The notes: generated by a model not told the origin, from the sequence alone. 64,000 bases of DNA from Humulus lupulus (GCF_963169125.1 NC_084795.1:189384214-189448213), one strand, 5' to 3'. Counted from the stretch's first letter, positions 46,449 through 59,236 are shown. Translations and numbers: made by a program.

Positions 46449-49400
46449 TGTAAAACGACCTAATCTAGTGCTTTGTAAAACATTCACATGTTCATAGGTT
46501 TATGAGAGAAAAGCCACTTAATATAAAATCTCAGTGAGGTCTTGCTAAAAACATGCAAGTTGGGCACAATAGTTTTAAAAGAAAAAATATCAGTTTTCAT
46601 GCAAAGTTCTAAAACAACCAAAAGTTCAAGTCCCACTGATAAGTTTGAAAAGTCCCATTAAACATAAAATTATTAAAAGATAAATGGCGTTTTAATTGAT
46701 CGTTTCTCGTCCATAGGATACCCCCACACCATACACACCACGATGATAGAACTCCCCACATCACCACGCGTGCCATAGAGAAACCTATTTGCTACCTGGA
46801 AGGGAAAGTAAGGGGGTGAGCTAAAAGCCCAGTAAGGAAGTACAAACAACAAGCAAGTAAGACACAACAAATCACAAAAACCTTCATTCATCTTTATATA
46901 TCATAGCATCATCGTTAATATGGCGTCAATATCATAAACATAAACATATTCACGTCATCATTAACACCATCATCATTCCATAAACATCATGACATCATCA
47001 TATCATAAACATCATAGCATTATCATAACAAAACATCATAACAACATCATAAACAAAACATCATAACATCATCATAAACATTTCCTTCTGAACATGGCCC
47101 GCTAACTTGTCCATGTCACCCTTTGAGGTAAACAAGATCTCTAGTCCTTGAATAACCTCGGCGCGTCCGCCCTTTGAGCTACGTCTTTATATCCTTAGTA
47201 ACTCGGGTTACGTCTTCATATCCTTAGCAACCCCTTTTTGATGTGTCACGTTCATCACGCCAACATCCATTTATAGCATACAACAATCATACATTCCAAT
47301 CACATCATCATAATAAAGCATTTCATAATTCATAGCGCAAAGCATCATAACACTTTCATACAAACAATCTTACCATTCATAGCATTAACAAGCAAAATTC
47401 TATCAAACTTCCTTACCTCAGGTCCAAGCTAAGTAAAACGAAAACTTCTCAACGAGCCTATACCATAATCAAAATAACATTCCTTAGCTTCACATAGACA
47501 CTATTTTGCCCATTCATATAGCTCATGTGTGCATGGGCCATGCACACATGGTGAGAGTTACTCACAACATACAAATATGCATAGTTACACATAATGTCAT
47601 AAAAGAATAATGCACATTCTACATATATTGCATGCATGATTTTTCTATAAAAACTACATGGTTGCATAATAGACATAATTTTGGACGTAAAAGTGAATTT
47701 GCATGCAACATGCATACGTGGGAACGTTGCGTAAATATGGCGTTTAAAACGATAATTCTACGCGTCTTACTTTTATCGTTTTCAAAATAATAACTTGTAA
47801 CACGCTTTGTTTACCATTATATATCTTCTTAAAATTACTAGTTTGATTAAATCTCCCAAGACATTATTTTTATAAAAATAATTTATATAACCATTAAAAT
47901 ATATGTAATAAATCCTTTTTTTATTTCCAATTTACAAAGAAATAACAATTGCTTGAAATTATTTCAAATACTTATAATTATCATGTTTCCTTAGAAAATA
48001 TCAATTTAATTTAAATTAATAGAATTACATAACTGATGTGAGAGAAATATAAATTTTAGGTGTTGGAAAAATATTTTGCTTGAATCATTTTAAGACTTAA
48101 TTTTATGTAACATAAATTCATATGTGATAATCAAATAATTATTTTAAACTTATTAAACTAAACTTTCAGTCACCATTTAATTTATGAAAAATCATAACTA
48201 ATAAAATAAATACTCATATTATATTAAAAATACCACTTTTAATATTACCATAATTTAGGGTATTAATTTCTTTCAAAAACTAATCAAATTTCTTTATTAA
48301 AATACACTTCACACATTTTTTTTTTACAAAAATTCCAGCAATCATATTTATCATTAAAAATCACCATTCCATTTGTTTAAACACTCATATTTCATCAAAA
48401 TATATATAAAAAAAAACTGAAGGTACTTATTTGTGCAAAAAAATATCATTTTAAGTGTGAATTAAAACACTATTTTATTCTCACAAATACCACATATCAT
48501 TAGAGAAATATCATTATTTCATCAATCTTTTCACCAATTAATCACAAAATTAGCAAGCATAAATCATCATGAATTTTATCTTTTACCTCATGCCTCACAA
48601 AATTCATACAAAGTCATACATGTCTAATAAACACAAATAAATCACAAATCCTAACATGCTCTTATTATACAAATAATTCAAAGAAAAATAACTAATACAT
48701 ATTCAATTACAACCTTACAAAACCTTATTCTATTTCCAATGAGTTCATACATGCAACCCAACAAAATAATAATAACAACATGCATTAATAACATAAACAC
48801 CAATATTCATATATGCCTTTATATTAAACCTAACATGTTCCTATCATTTTTCATGCATACCATAATTTATTGATACATAATCTCATATACACCTTATCAT
48901 GTTTTCTAAAATTACAATTGATTTTAAAACATACAAGGAAAATAATCATGCTTGAACATCACCCCTAGGCCGAAACACCCAAGATTCACCACAAAATATC
49001 AAAAAATTATCATCTATATTCACATGAAACCTAGCATGCATCTATCATCATCCTTGCATATCCTTACATAAATCAATGGTTTTAAAGTGATCATAGCAAC
49101 ATAAACATAAAATACAACCTTCATATAAATCTCATCAAACACATAATCTCCCAAACATTCCCATGAGTCTTTTTAACAAACCATATACTTTTCATGAGAA
49201 ATAAAACCAAAACATAACCACCTCATCACCAACCTATATTGACCAAACCATTAAACACCACAAAATCAACACCAAGGATAGACTCATCAAACAAATATAG
49301 GTTAAGAAAAACCATTACCTCTCTTGATTGTTAAATCAAGAATACTTTAGCAAGAGAAACCTTGACACCTATAGAAGATTTTTTGAACACCATACAACCA

Positions 49401-49729
49401 AAGAAAGAAAACAGCAAAATATTCTTAGATTAGTGAAGAAGAAAAGACTCTTATCCAAATATTTAAAACACCAATAGATTAGAACATACTTAGGGTTTTC
49501 GAAACCCTTTTCTTCTTCTCTTTCTCCTTCTTTCTTTCCTCCTTCTCTCTAGCAAATGGCAGCCCCTTCCCCTTCCTCTCTCTAGCTCGCAAGTCTCTCT
49601 CTCTCTTCCTCTGTCCAACACACGACAGCCAAGAGCATAATGTTCTCCATTTTTCCTCTCTTCCCTTTTATTCTAAAATGGCCCAAAAATAGTCTAACAC
49701 ACCAAATTGTAAGTTTCCTATTTTATATT

Positions 49730-52572
49730 TGTTGGGGTTTTATGCCCTAATTAAAACCCAAATTCTTTGTAATCTCATTTTATTATCAATAAAAGAATAG
49801 AAATCATTTTTTGACTTGGTCAATCACTTTGCTCACATGTTTTATTTTCATGATTATTTGTTTAATATAAACTTCTATTAAATCCTGAGTGTTGACTGCG
49901 TTTTTGGCCAACGACGTGAGAACGTAAAAAACGACAAACCTTTAAGAAAAATAAAACGACACAGACGATTTTTGAACAGAAAGTAAATAACACAGCAATT
50001 TTTATAGTGGTTCAACCCCAATATGTTGGTAATAGCCTAATCCACTTAGAGTTGTGATTTATAGATCTGTACTCAAGATCAGATGAACTGAGCCAACTGA
50101 GTTTCTTCAGTACAGATTACAAGAATACAAGAATTTTTCTAGATACAAGCACTTTCTCTCTCTAGAAAACTCGGACCCAAAATTTCCCAAAAGTCCCAAA
50201 AGAAGGAGAGACCCCTTTCTGATCCCATAAGCCATATATTTATAGGCTTAGGATCATACATCTGATATCCCCCAGAATTGGGATATTTTATTATATTTAT
50301 TACATTTAAATTACAAAAAACATTCAAAATGTAACAAAACCCCCAATTTGTGGGAAGAATGAGAGATTCCCGCGCGTGCCAAGACCGGTTCTTGTTAAAG
50401 CCGTTTCTGGGAATCTTGACTTAGTCCTCCTCTATCTAGTTGATCCACATCACCTCCACTCTGGTCGAACATACACATGTTGGTCGGTCATACACTTGCT
50501 GGTAGGACATGTGCATGCTGGACATATGCAAGTGGTAGGACATGCACTTCTCTCGTCTAACATGGCACTCTCCTCTAGCATGCCATGTCTCTCGTCTAAC
50601 ATGGCACTCTCCTCTAGCATGCCATTTCTGGGCAGTAATGTCACTCCTGGGCAGACAAACACGTGACTGGTCGGACAAGGTCATGCCTGGTCTGTCACTT
50701 TATCAGTCTATCGGGTCACTTTATCAGTCAAAACTCTTCATCAGTCTATCGGGTCACTTTATCACAACTCTGAGGAGTCAATGTATTTATTGACTATTTA
50801 ATGTGTCTTTTACGGACCATGCATTGCCACTTGTCACCTTTGTTGCCACGTCATCGATCTCCAATTTTTGGGGATAACACTGAGCATATAGCTAATCTTA
50901 TTTATAGTGATGTAATCACAGTGGAATATAAATATGATTATATGTTCAAAATAAGTTAGTCCTAAGATTAGTCAGTGCACTGGATTTATATTGACTTGCC
51001 AATCTACGATATGATCTACATACATATTACAGTGTTATGTTCTTTCCAGAACATTAGCAAAGTAGATAAGATCGGATGTATTTGTTACATCGGACATGAC
51101 CGATATTGACAGTTGATAAGATAAGTAAACATACCGTTATTATCTATTCTAGTCATATCATATAGTTGACCATAGGTCAGTTCAATCTCAATTCTGAGTG
51201 GTTAGTATTCTAACTGATTGTATTATTTGAGTTCTTTGACTTGTTCGTTACCAGCTTACCCTACGGACTAGCACATACTTACATACATACTTACATACAT
51301 ACTTACATCTTGGGAACTCGGTAGTATAATTGAGTGGGAGTGTTAATCATAGATATGAACATCTATAGCTTCTGATGAAGAATTGAAACGATGATTTCCT
51401 TTTTTTTTGGTTCAAGGTATTAAAGAATAGAGATCTCATTTCAGTAATTAAATTAGTTTACTAAAATATCATTTACAAGGAACTAAGTGTTTTAAGGATA
51501 AAATACAATGAGGGGTAAAACGGTATTTTAGTCCTATCTCATTGTAGACCGTCTATAGAGGATTGAGTGACAATTATGGTTGTAACAATGGATAATTAAT
51601 AGTGTATCTATATTTGTTATAGAGTGTTCTATGAATTCAAGAGTGCAATTCCGAGTCTATAGTGGAGTCACAAAGAATTAATAAGTTAGTAATTTATTTG
51701 TTAGATTTATGATAACTTACTGGAGCTTGATTTCATAGGCCAATGATCCCCATTGTACCTTGGATAAAATCATCTAGATAGTCTCAATTAATTGATGTAA
51801 TTATCAAAGTTGACCAGGTCAATTTTGGATAGTTTCATCGAGTTATGTAATTTTGAGAAGAAAAGATAAATTATGGCAGATTTATTAATTAAGATAAATT
51901 GGTATCTAAATTAATAAATAAGTTTAAATTATAAATAATTGATTCGATAAATGATTTAAATAATTATTTAATTAATTAAATCAATAGAAAATAATACAGG
52001 CTTTGTTTTTAAGTCCAATGAGCTTATAATCAAATGGGAAATTTCACGGGCCTAAAGCCCGTGATAATTTCGACCTAGGGCTTTAAAATGACTATTATTT
52101 TATTGATTTTTTAATTAAATTAAATGGCCTAATTGAGTCTATAAAAGGAGTGCTTAGAGAGAAGTCAAAACATAAGTTTAATCACTGGTTTTTTGATAGT
52201 TTTAGATTCTCTCAAAACACAAGTCCTTTTCTAAACCTCTTTGTTATTTTCTCTTCTTCTCTCTATATCTATCTCATGTGTTGAGAATTGCCCACACTAG
52301 TCTAGGTGATTATAAGGATACATTGGAAGATTGTGAAGAAAATAGAAGATCAGTTCAGTTTCTTGATAATACTCTGTGACAGAGAGGATACAAGAGTTAG
52401 AGAAACTGAAGGAATGACCCTTTAATTTCGTTGCGTATACTGTAAGTATTTTATTCATTGTTTCTCTTTGAATTCAATTTTACAAACATGTTTTAGGTTA
52501 TCTCGTATTAATTTATTTAATATTAGATATACATGAAAATAAATAAAGATATTGTATAAAGTTTTCCTAACA
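49730..52572 (+). repeat. Copia-like solo LTR (about 1.85 kb without insert)
   Basis: Begins TGTTGGGGTTTTATGCCC and ends TTTTCCTAACA, with flanks ATATT and CTATT, a 5-bp duplication with one change. TATA-like CTATAAAAGGAG is near 52139, followed by a pyrimidine-rich leader region. It holds another solo LTR at 49890-50879. Assignment to copia rests on terminal wording only. An ACATACTT-type short tandem repeat is near 51279-51306. Confidence 0.75.
49890..50879. repeat. Small solo LTR (990 bp) inside the copia-like LTR
   Basis: Begins TGTTGACTGCGTTTTTGG and ends TGGGGATAACA, with perfect flanks CTGAG at 49885-49889 and 50880-50884. It contains a two-copy 39-bp repeat (TCTCGTCTAACATGG at 50551 and 50590) and a two-copy repeat of CTATCGGGTCACTTTATCA near 50706 and 50746. 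Superfamily not determined; ORFs here arise from the repeats. Confidence 0.88.
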
Positions 52573-53134
52573 CTATTATCTCCCCTTTAATTTTATTAAA
52601 ATTGATAGATGATAAGAATATGATCACACCTTACCCAAAATAGCTATTATCCTCAAATTTAATTTTTTTAAAAGAAAAATATGGAAAAATCCAATATCAT
52701 TTCCCACTACACACACACGTCCAACTCATGGTTTCCCCTTCCTTTTTTTTTATTTTTTTTTTATAAATTAATCAATTAAATCTAAAATAAGGAAACTATA
52801 GAATGTGTAGAAAATTCTACACATGCGCATCATTCTACCATGCACTTGCACACACTAAATCACTAGGGTGCACTAATATCTACCATGCACCTTAGTGCAT
52901 TCAACCAAAACTCAAATAATCACATTTTAAAAATAAAAATAAATATATATCATTTAACAAATAATTTCACAAAATTCTACCAACAATTAAATAAAATAAC
53001 AAACAATTAAATAAAACAAACAACAATTAAAAAAATAAACAAACATTTAAATAAAACAATTCACCAAACTTAACACTTAAATAAAATAAAACACAAAAAT
53101 TTTAATAACTAATTTTTTTTTTTGGTGAACTACA

Positions 53135-53175
53135 ATATGCCCCCCCCCCCCCCCCCCCCCTCCTAAAAGGAATTT
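53135..53175 (-). other. Polypurine tract of Tekay F
   Basis: On the minus strand TTTTAGGA is followed by 21 G (plus-strand C run 53140-53160) directly before the LTR start at 53134. Confidence 0.75.
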
Positions 53176-53215
53176 CGTCCCGAAATTCTTTCTTACCAAA
53201 TAATTCAGGGTATCT

Positions 53216-54800
53216 TTATTTCATGTCTTCCTCCAACTCCCATGTTGCTTCTCGTTTCGTACTATTCCTCCACAGGACCTTAACTAGTGGAATCCTTTTG
53301 GATCTCAGTTCCTTGATTCCCTTTTCAATAAGGCGTTCAAGCTGTTCATCATAACTCAGGTCCTGCTTCAGCTGTAACGGCTCGTATCTCAAAACATGAG
53401 AGGGATATGACACATACTTACACAACATCGAGATGTGAAAGACGTTATGCATTTCAGCTAATACTAGAGGCAGTGCCAAATGGTACGCAACTTGCCCTAC
53501 TCTGTCCAAAATCTCAAATGAACCAATATATCTAGGGCTTAACTTCCCTTTCTTTCCAAAGCGCATAACACCCTTCATTGGAGAGACTTTCAAGAAAACA
53601 TACTCGCCCACTGAAACTTCTCTTAAGGTCAGCGTAGGTCTTTTGCCTACTCTGCGCAGTAAGCATCCTTTGGCGAATCTTCTCGATCGCCTCATTGGCT
53701 TCCCTAACTGCCTCAGGGCCTAAAATTTGTTTCTCCCCAACTTCATCCCATTGCAAAGGAGATCTATACTTACGCCCATAAAGCATCTCATAGGGAGCCA
53801 TCCCTATAGTAGATTGGTAGCTGTTATTATAAGAGAACTCCATTAGGGGTAAATATCGGTTTCAAGACTCTGAAAAGTCCAAAGCACAACACCTCAACAT
53901 GTCTTCTAAAATCTGTATAGTCCTCTCAGACTGGCCATTGGTCTGAGGATGAAATGCGGTGCTAAACTTTAGTCTTGATCCCATAGCTCTTTGTAGCCTT
54001 TTCCAAAAGTTCGATGTGAATACTGACCCTCGATAAAAAACCATTGACTTTGGCATCCTATGAAGTCTCACCATCTCACTTACGTAAAATTCAACATATT
54101 GGTCCGTTGTGTATGTGGTCTTGACTGGCAGAAAATGGGCAGACTTAGTGAGTCTATCTATTATCACCCACATTGAGTCGTGCTGCTTGGTGGTTCTAGG
54201 CAACCCTACCACAAAATCCATTGTTATATCCTCCCATTTCCAATCAGGAATGTAGAGCGGTTGAAGCAACCTTGCTGGCCTCTGGTGTTCCGCTTTGACT
54301 TGTTGGCATGTCAAACATCTAGCAACAAACTCAGCAATGTCCCTCTTCATTCCATGCCACCAATATAATGCCTTAAGGTCTTGGTACATTTTTGTGGACC
54401 CTGGGTGTAAGGAATAAGGCGTTGTGTGCGCTTCTTTCATAATACTTTCCTTAATTTCAGCATTGTCAGGCACACAAATCCTATCCTTGTATCTCAGCAA
54501 TCCACCATTAGACATTGTGAAATCGCTACTGCCACCTTCTTGTACCAAAGCCTCTTGTTTCACTAAGGCTTCATCCACTTTCTGTCCTTCTCGAATTTGT
54601 TCTAGTAGGGAGGATTGCAATGTGAGGTTTGCCAAAATTCCTGTCACAATTTTGATGCCGGAATTTATGATATCTTTCTTAAGAGGCATCTCTATTGTAC
54701 GTAGTGCTGAGACATTCCCATGTCCCCGCCTACTCAAAGCATCTGCAATGACATTGGTCTTGCCTGGGTGGTATAGAATCTCACAATCGTAGTCCTTCAC
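53216..54800 (-). pseudogene. Tekay F integrase with chromodomain
   Basis: Minus strand. The end of the RNase H linker (HPGKTNVIADALSRRG) leads to the zinc finger (HTTPYSLHPGSTKMYQDL, CLTCQQVKAEHQRPARLL) and the catalytic core. The core has the first Asp (ITMDFVVGLP) and the Glu (NGQSERTIQ), but the second Asp position reads VFYRGSVF, so that Asp is replaced. After a break at 53862 it continues with SYNNSYQSTIGMAPYEMLYG, FGKKGKLSPRYIGSFEILD and a chromodomain-type end (LEKGIKELRSK-like, PLVKVLWRNSTKREATWELE). Stops and a frameshift near 53590-53690 break the frame. It is inactive. Confidence 0.92.
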
Positions 54801-54803
54801 TAA

Positions 54804-56124
54804 TTACAACCACCTTCGTTGCCTCATATTCAGTTCCTTTTGAGTGAAAAAGTATTTCAGACTTTTGTGGTCGATGTATATCTCACACTTGTCTCCGTAC
54901 AGGTGATGTCTCCATATCTTTAATGCGAACACCACTGCTGCCAATTCAAGGTCATGAGTGGGATATCGTTGCTCATAATCCTTGAGTTGTCTGGAAGCAT
55001 AAGCTACCACTTTCCCATCTTGCATCAACACACATCCCATGCCATTCTTTGATGCATCACAATACACCAAAAATTTCCCGCCCTCAGTGGGAACACAAAG
55101 GATAGGCGCTAAAATCAGCTTATCCTTCATGGTCTGTAAACTCTCTTCATATTTTTTAGTCCATGCAAATTTCTGATGTTTGCGGGTTAAGTTGGTCAAC
55201 GGGGTGGCGATCTTCGAGAAACCCTCGACAAACTTCCTATAATAACCTGCCAACCCTAAGAAACTCCAAACTTCTGAAGCATTCTTTGGCTGGGGCCAGT
55301 CTCTAATGGCTTCGATCGTCAATGGGTCTACTGCTATCCCATTCTTGGACACTATATGCCCTAAAAAAGTTACCTAGTTCCAGCCAAAACTCATATTTAG
55401 AGAACTTGGCATACAATTGATGTTCTCACAATCTATTCAGAGTCAACCTAAAATGCTCCTCGTGCTCCTGCTTGGTCTTCGAGTAAATGAGGATATCATC
55501 TATGAATACTACCACAAACTTGTCCAAGAAATCCTTAAATACTCTGTTCATCATGTCCATAAATGCTGCTGGGGCATTGGTGAGTCCAAAAGACATCACT
55601 AAGAATTTATAGTTCCCATAGCGAGTTCTGAATGCCGTTTTCGGAATGTCCCCCTCCTTCAATTTCAACTAATGGTACCTGGATCGCAGATCAATCTTCG
55701 AGAACACTGCTGCCCCTTGGAGTTGATCAAAAAGGTCGTCTATCCTAGGCAAAGGATATTTATTCTTAATGGTGACCTTATTGAGTTCTCGGTAATCAAT
55801 GCACATCCTCATACTCCCGTCCTTCTTTTTCACAAATAGGACTGGTGCTCCCCATGGCGAATGGATAGGTCTTATGAACCCCTTATCTATCAACTCCTGT
55901 AGCTAGTTCTTAAGTTTTTTTAACTCCATAGGTGCCATTCGATAGGATGCTTTAGAGATCGGTGCTATTTCTGGTGCAAGCTCGATTTCTCTGTCCGAAG
56001 GTAGTCCTGGTAATTCTTCTGGAAACACCTCTGGGAACTCTCAAACAATACATACATTTTCTAGCTTTATTTCTGACTCCTTGGACTTATCCACCACACT
56101 GGCCAGGAACGCCAAACATCCATG
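54804..56124 (-). pseudogene. Tekay F reverse transcriptase and RNase H
   Basis: Minus strand, one frame with several stops (near 55905, 55670, 55425, 55370 and 54803). RT motifs: [84 protein letters not shown] and the catalytic [10 protein letters not shown]. The connection [19 protein letters not shown] precedes RNase H ([49 protein letters not shown]). The enzyme would copy the RNA to DNA and degrade the template; stops prevent this. Confidence 0.93.
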
Positions 56125-56700
56125 TTACATCATATTCCGTGCTTCTAGTGCAGATATTATGGGTGTCTGGAAACCCGCTACTTCGCCTCTAAAGGAAAAG
56201 ACCTCTCCTTCCTTTGGCCTGAACTCTACGGTCTTCTTACGACAGTCTATCGTAGCCCCATGTTTGGATAACCAATCCATGCTGAGTATGACATCATAAT
56301 CCAGTATACTTAATTCTATGAGATCTGTTGGGCACTCCCTGCCTTCTACCGTTACAGGTGTTGACGGTAACCACTTATTTGACAACACCATATCTCCCGA
56401 TGGCAACAATGTACTAAAGTTATGTTCAAACATCTTATAAGGCATATTCAGTCTATCAGTCACATTCATGGAAACATAAGAATGAGTTGCTCTAGAATCA
56501 ATTAAGACTCTACACATTGTACCAGATATAGGGAGCTGACCTGTAACTACTATGTTGCTGTTGGCCGCTTCATTCTGGGTTAACGCGAAAACTCTTGTTG
56601 GCACCAGATTGTTATTGTTATTCTGTCCCGCCTTCCATTGTGGGCAATTCTTTCTCAAGTGTCCTGCCTGGCCGCACTTGAAACATTTGTTGGTACCGGT
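56125..56700 (-). pseudogene. Tekay F zinc knuckles and protease
   Basis: Minus strand. Two knuckles, CPKCSKRHPGEC (reading on from about 56740) and CFKCGQAGHLRKNC, are followed by the protease: CRVLIDSRATHSYVSM at about 56510, then LSILDYDVILSMDWLSKHGA and the typical IDCRKKTVEF. The catalytic triad should be Asp-Ser/Thr-Gly; here it is Asp-Ser-Arg, so the protease would be dead. The frame is open for 177 codons to the stop at 56125. Confidence 0.9.
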
Positions 56701-57800
56701 CTGACACTCTCCTGGGTGTCTTTTCGAGCATTTAGGACATATAGGATGCTCTACTAGGTTGCCTTGTGGTTCTCACGATTCTGGTCATTGAAACGATTAT
56801 TGCAGTTGCTGTGGTTATGAGGGTTGTAATTGTTGCTATTTGTGGCTGGAAGTCTAGGTCTCTTATCAGTGCCACTATTCTACCCTTCATTAGCCTTTCT
56901 CTTGTTGCCCTCGTGGAAGCTCTTGTTTCGGTTGTTCTCTCTTCTAGCGGCATTATCCTTCCATATCCGTTCTTCCAAATATTCATCTTCAAGAGATCTA
57001 TCCAGTACTTCTACATAACTGACCACTTCAACAATGGTCATCCTAACATCCCTCGCAATCATCGGTTTAAGTCCCCTTACGAACCTTTGAACTCGCAATG
57101 CATCAGTTGGCACCACTTCAGGAGAAAATTTTGCTAATCGATCAAACTTCTGTGCATAATCAGTGACAGAAAGGTTCCCTTGTACCAGAGTTACAAACTC
57201 GTCAACCTTAGTTGCTAGCACAACTGGACTGTAATACTTCTTACTGAAAGCTTGGACGAACTCTGCCCAAGTCATAATATTCAGATCGCGGGTCTATTTA
57301 ATTACGTCCCACCAAATTCGTGCATCCATCTTAAGCAAGTACACCACACAGAAAACTCTTTGGCGATCACTCAACTCCATATGATCGAAAATAGCCTCAA
57401 CCGATCTTAACCAATCCTCTACCACCATTAGACCAGCTTTCCCTTCAAACATTGGTGGGGCTTGTCTCCTGAAGCGTTCATACACTGGCTCGAAACCATA
57501 AGCTGCAAGCAGTGGTGCAGGTGGTGGTTTTGGCGGCTGAGGTTGCGCCATTGGTACTTGAGGTATTTAAGGCGTTTGGGACGTCTGCAATGCTTGTCTA
57601 GCATGTGCTAACTCCTCATCTCTCAGCCTCAACTGTTCCCTTAACCTTGCTACCTCTGCGGCCAGGTCCACAGATTGTGCTGCTGGAGCTGTAGTTTGAA
57701 TAGATGGCATTTCAATGTCAGGGGTGGTCTCAGTCCTTGTGGGGACACCCTTTCCTCTGCCCCTTCCTCTTCCCATTCCTCCTCTTCCTTTAGTCGACAT
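56701..57800 (-). pseudogene. Tekay F gag
   Basis: Minus strand, starting MSTKGRGGMGRGRGRGKG, a Gly/Arg-rich start, then a short coiled segment (DLAAEVARLREQLRLRDEEL). The capsid region reads YERFRRQAPPMFEGKAGLMV, EDWLRSVEAIFDHMELSDRQ, MTWAEFVQAFSKKYYSPVV and LVQGNLSVTDYAQKFDRLAK. In-frame stops at about 57567 and 57294 and a frameshift near 56880 break it. The zinc knuckles follow in another frame. Confidence 0.9.
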
Positions 57801-58027
57801 AATGAGGTTCTAAGGCAATCAAAGGGAAAAATCATAAGGAATGAATAGTTGTATAATGGTTTGATAGGTAATTGTAAAGTCACACATTCAAACCACATCA
57901 TTTAGAATTTGCAACAAAATATCCATAGCATTAAAAAATGTTCAAATTATTCCAAAATTAAACAATCCCAAAAAGTGTTTAATTAACCAAAACATAAATC
58001 CCTTAAGGTCTTAGAAAATATCCCATC

Positions 58028-58621
58028 TTATTTATTAGCATCCCATGCAACGATTACGCAATGGACTCTAGTCCTCAATGGTGGATTTGTCCCTGAACTG
58101 TAATCAAAGATGTTTTCTAGGATGTGGAAATAGCCAGGAGCGCTCGCCATTATCTCCATCCTAGCGGTCAGACGTGGCATAGCTTGAATTGCTTCCTTAA
58201 TCGCCAATTCTTCTTCCACATCGTGTACCATCTCCAAGCGCTCCTCTATTTCTCCGTCATCCGTCTTCACTAACACCAGCTCCAGATGGCTAAAATTGTA
58301 ATTATCCAGAAAATCGCGAATTGTATACTCCATGGTGCTAAATTCCAGGTCTTCTGGCTCAACGCTATTCCATGATCGATCCCATAGAAGAAAGGCCTTC
58401 GAGTACATTGACAATGCTTCCCTCATGACCCAATGCTTCTCTATGGGCCATAGCAGGGCTCCTCTTTTATTCATCATCCCTTAGATGCGATCACAAACCT
58501 CCTTTGTCGTTTTCAAGATCGATATCTGCCAATCGTAGGGATCCTCGTCAAGCTGGAATTTGGGTATCGCACGGATCTCCTTAAGTAATTGCTTCTTAGT
58601 CATTTTCAATACATGAGGCAT
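58028..58621 (-). pseudogene. Extra ORF upstream of gag in Tekay F, unknown product
   Basis: On the minus strand an ATG at 58621 opens MPHVLKMTKKQLLKEIRAIP and runs to 58028 in one frame of about 197 residues, with a single internal TAA near 58484. The second part (MMNKRGALLWPIEKHW, DLEFSTMEYTIRDFLDNYNF, GEIEERLEMVHDVEEELAIK, FDYSSGTNPPL) is 149 residues long. It is acidic, has no membrane segment and no motif I recognise. It lies between the primer-binding site and gag, separated from gag by about 230 bases. A coding-like composition and one stop, as in the neighbouring genes, suggest a former gene and not chance. Confidence 0.6.
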
Positions 58622-58765
58622 CTTACTACTGTAGTTACGAAACTATACAAAATTAAGTAAAACAGAAACAAGTAATAGCACATAAACAAATACTTACGAC
58701 GCGGTGAGGTGAGATTTTCCCGTTTTTAGCGTGTATGGGGAGGGTCCTTGGAAACATGGACAACC
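58622..58765 (-). other. Leader of Tekay F
   Basis: Minus-strand leader between primer-binding site and the extra ORF; no gene seen. Confidence 0.5.
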
Positions 58766-58778
58766 GTCTCTGATACCA
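58766..58778 (-). other. Primer-binding site of Tekay F (initiator tRNA-Met type)
   Basis: On the minus strand TGGTATCAGAGAC starts two bases after the LTR end (TTTTACA at 58781). TGGTATCAGAG is the classic sequence complementary to plant initiator tRNA-Met. Confidence 0.92.
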
Positions 58779-58780
58779 TT

Positions 58781-59236
58781 TGTAAAACGCCCTAATCTAG
58801 TGCTTTGTAAAGCATTCACATGTTCATAGGTTTACGAGAGAAAAGCCACTTAATATAAAATCCCAGTGGGGTCTTGCTAAAAACATGCAAGTTGGGCACA
58901 ATAATTTTAAAAGAAAAAATTTCAGTTTTCATGCAAAATACTAAAACAACCAAAAGTTCAAGTCCCACTAATAAGTTTGAAAAGTCCCATCAAACATAAC
59001 ATTATTAAAAGATAAATGGTGTTTATTGATCATTTCTCGTCCATAGGATGCCCCCACGCCATACACACCACGACGATAGAACTCCCCAAATCACCACGCG
59101 TGCCATAGAGAAACCTATTTGCTACCTGGAAGGGAAAGTAATGGGGTGAACTAAAAGCCGAGTAAGGAAGTACAAACAACAAGCAAGTAAGATACAACAA
59201 ATCACAAAAACCTTCATTCATCTTTATATATCATAG
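58781..59236 (-). repeat. 5' LTR of Tekay F, visible 456 bp
   Basis: Starts TGTAAAACGCCC on the plus strand and matches 46449-46906. It stops at CATAG (59232-59236), where Tat B is inserted; the uninterrupted sequence is visible at 46897-46920. Confidence 0.92.

Larger units (their letters stand above)
46449..53134 (-). repeat. 3' LTR of Tekay F (about 3.84 kb without insert)
   Basis: Plus-strand ends are TGTAAAACGACC (46449) and GGTGAACTACA (53134). The first 458 bases match the 5' LTR piece at 58781-59236 almost base for base. Own segments 46449-49729 and 52573-53134 flank a copia-like solo LTR. It is AT-rich, with low-complexity CATCATAAACA tracts near 46960-47080, and noncoding. Confidence 0.92.
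46449..59236 (-). mobile_element. Tekay-like chromovirus F (minus strand), nearly complete but decayed
   Basis: In minus-strand order: start of the interrupted 5' LTR (59236-58781 visible), primer-binding site, an extra ORF, gag, protease, RT, RNase H, integrase with chromodomain, G-rich polypurine tract and 3' LTR (53134-46449). Clade is judged from the order of domains, the chromodomain and the initiator-Met-type primer site. It was inserted in element E and then interrupted by Tat B. Confidence 0.92.

Noticed and set aside
50376..50793. Ser-rich ORFs in the 990-bp solo LTR
   Set aside because: They translate the two-copy 39-bp repeat on both strands and show no coding pattern.
54180..54792. 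Plus-strand ORFs opposite Tekay F integrase
   Set aside because: Shadows of the minus-strand integrase frame.
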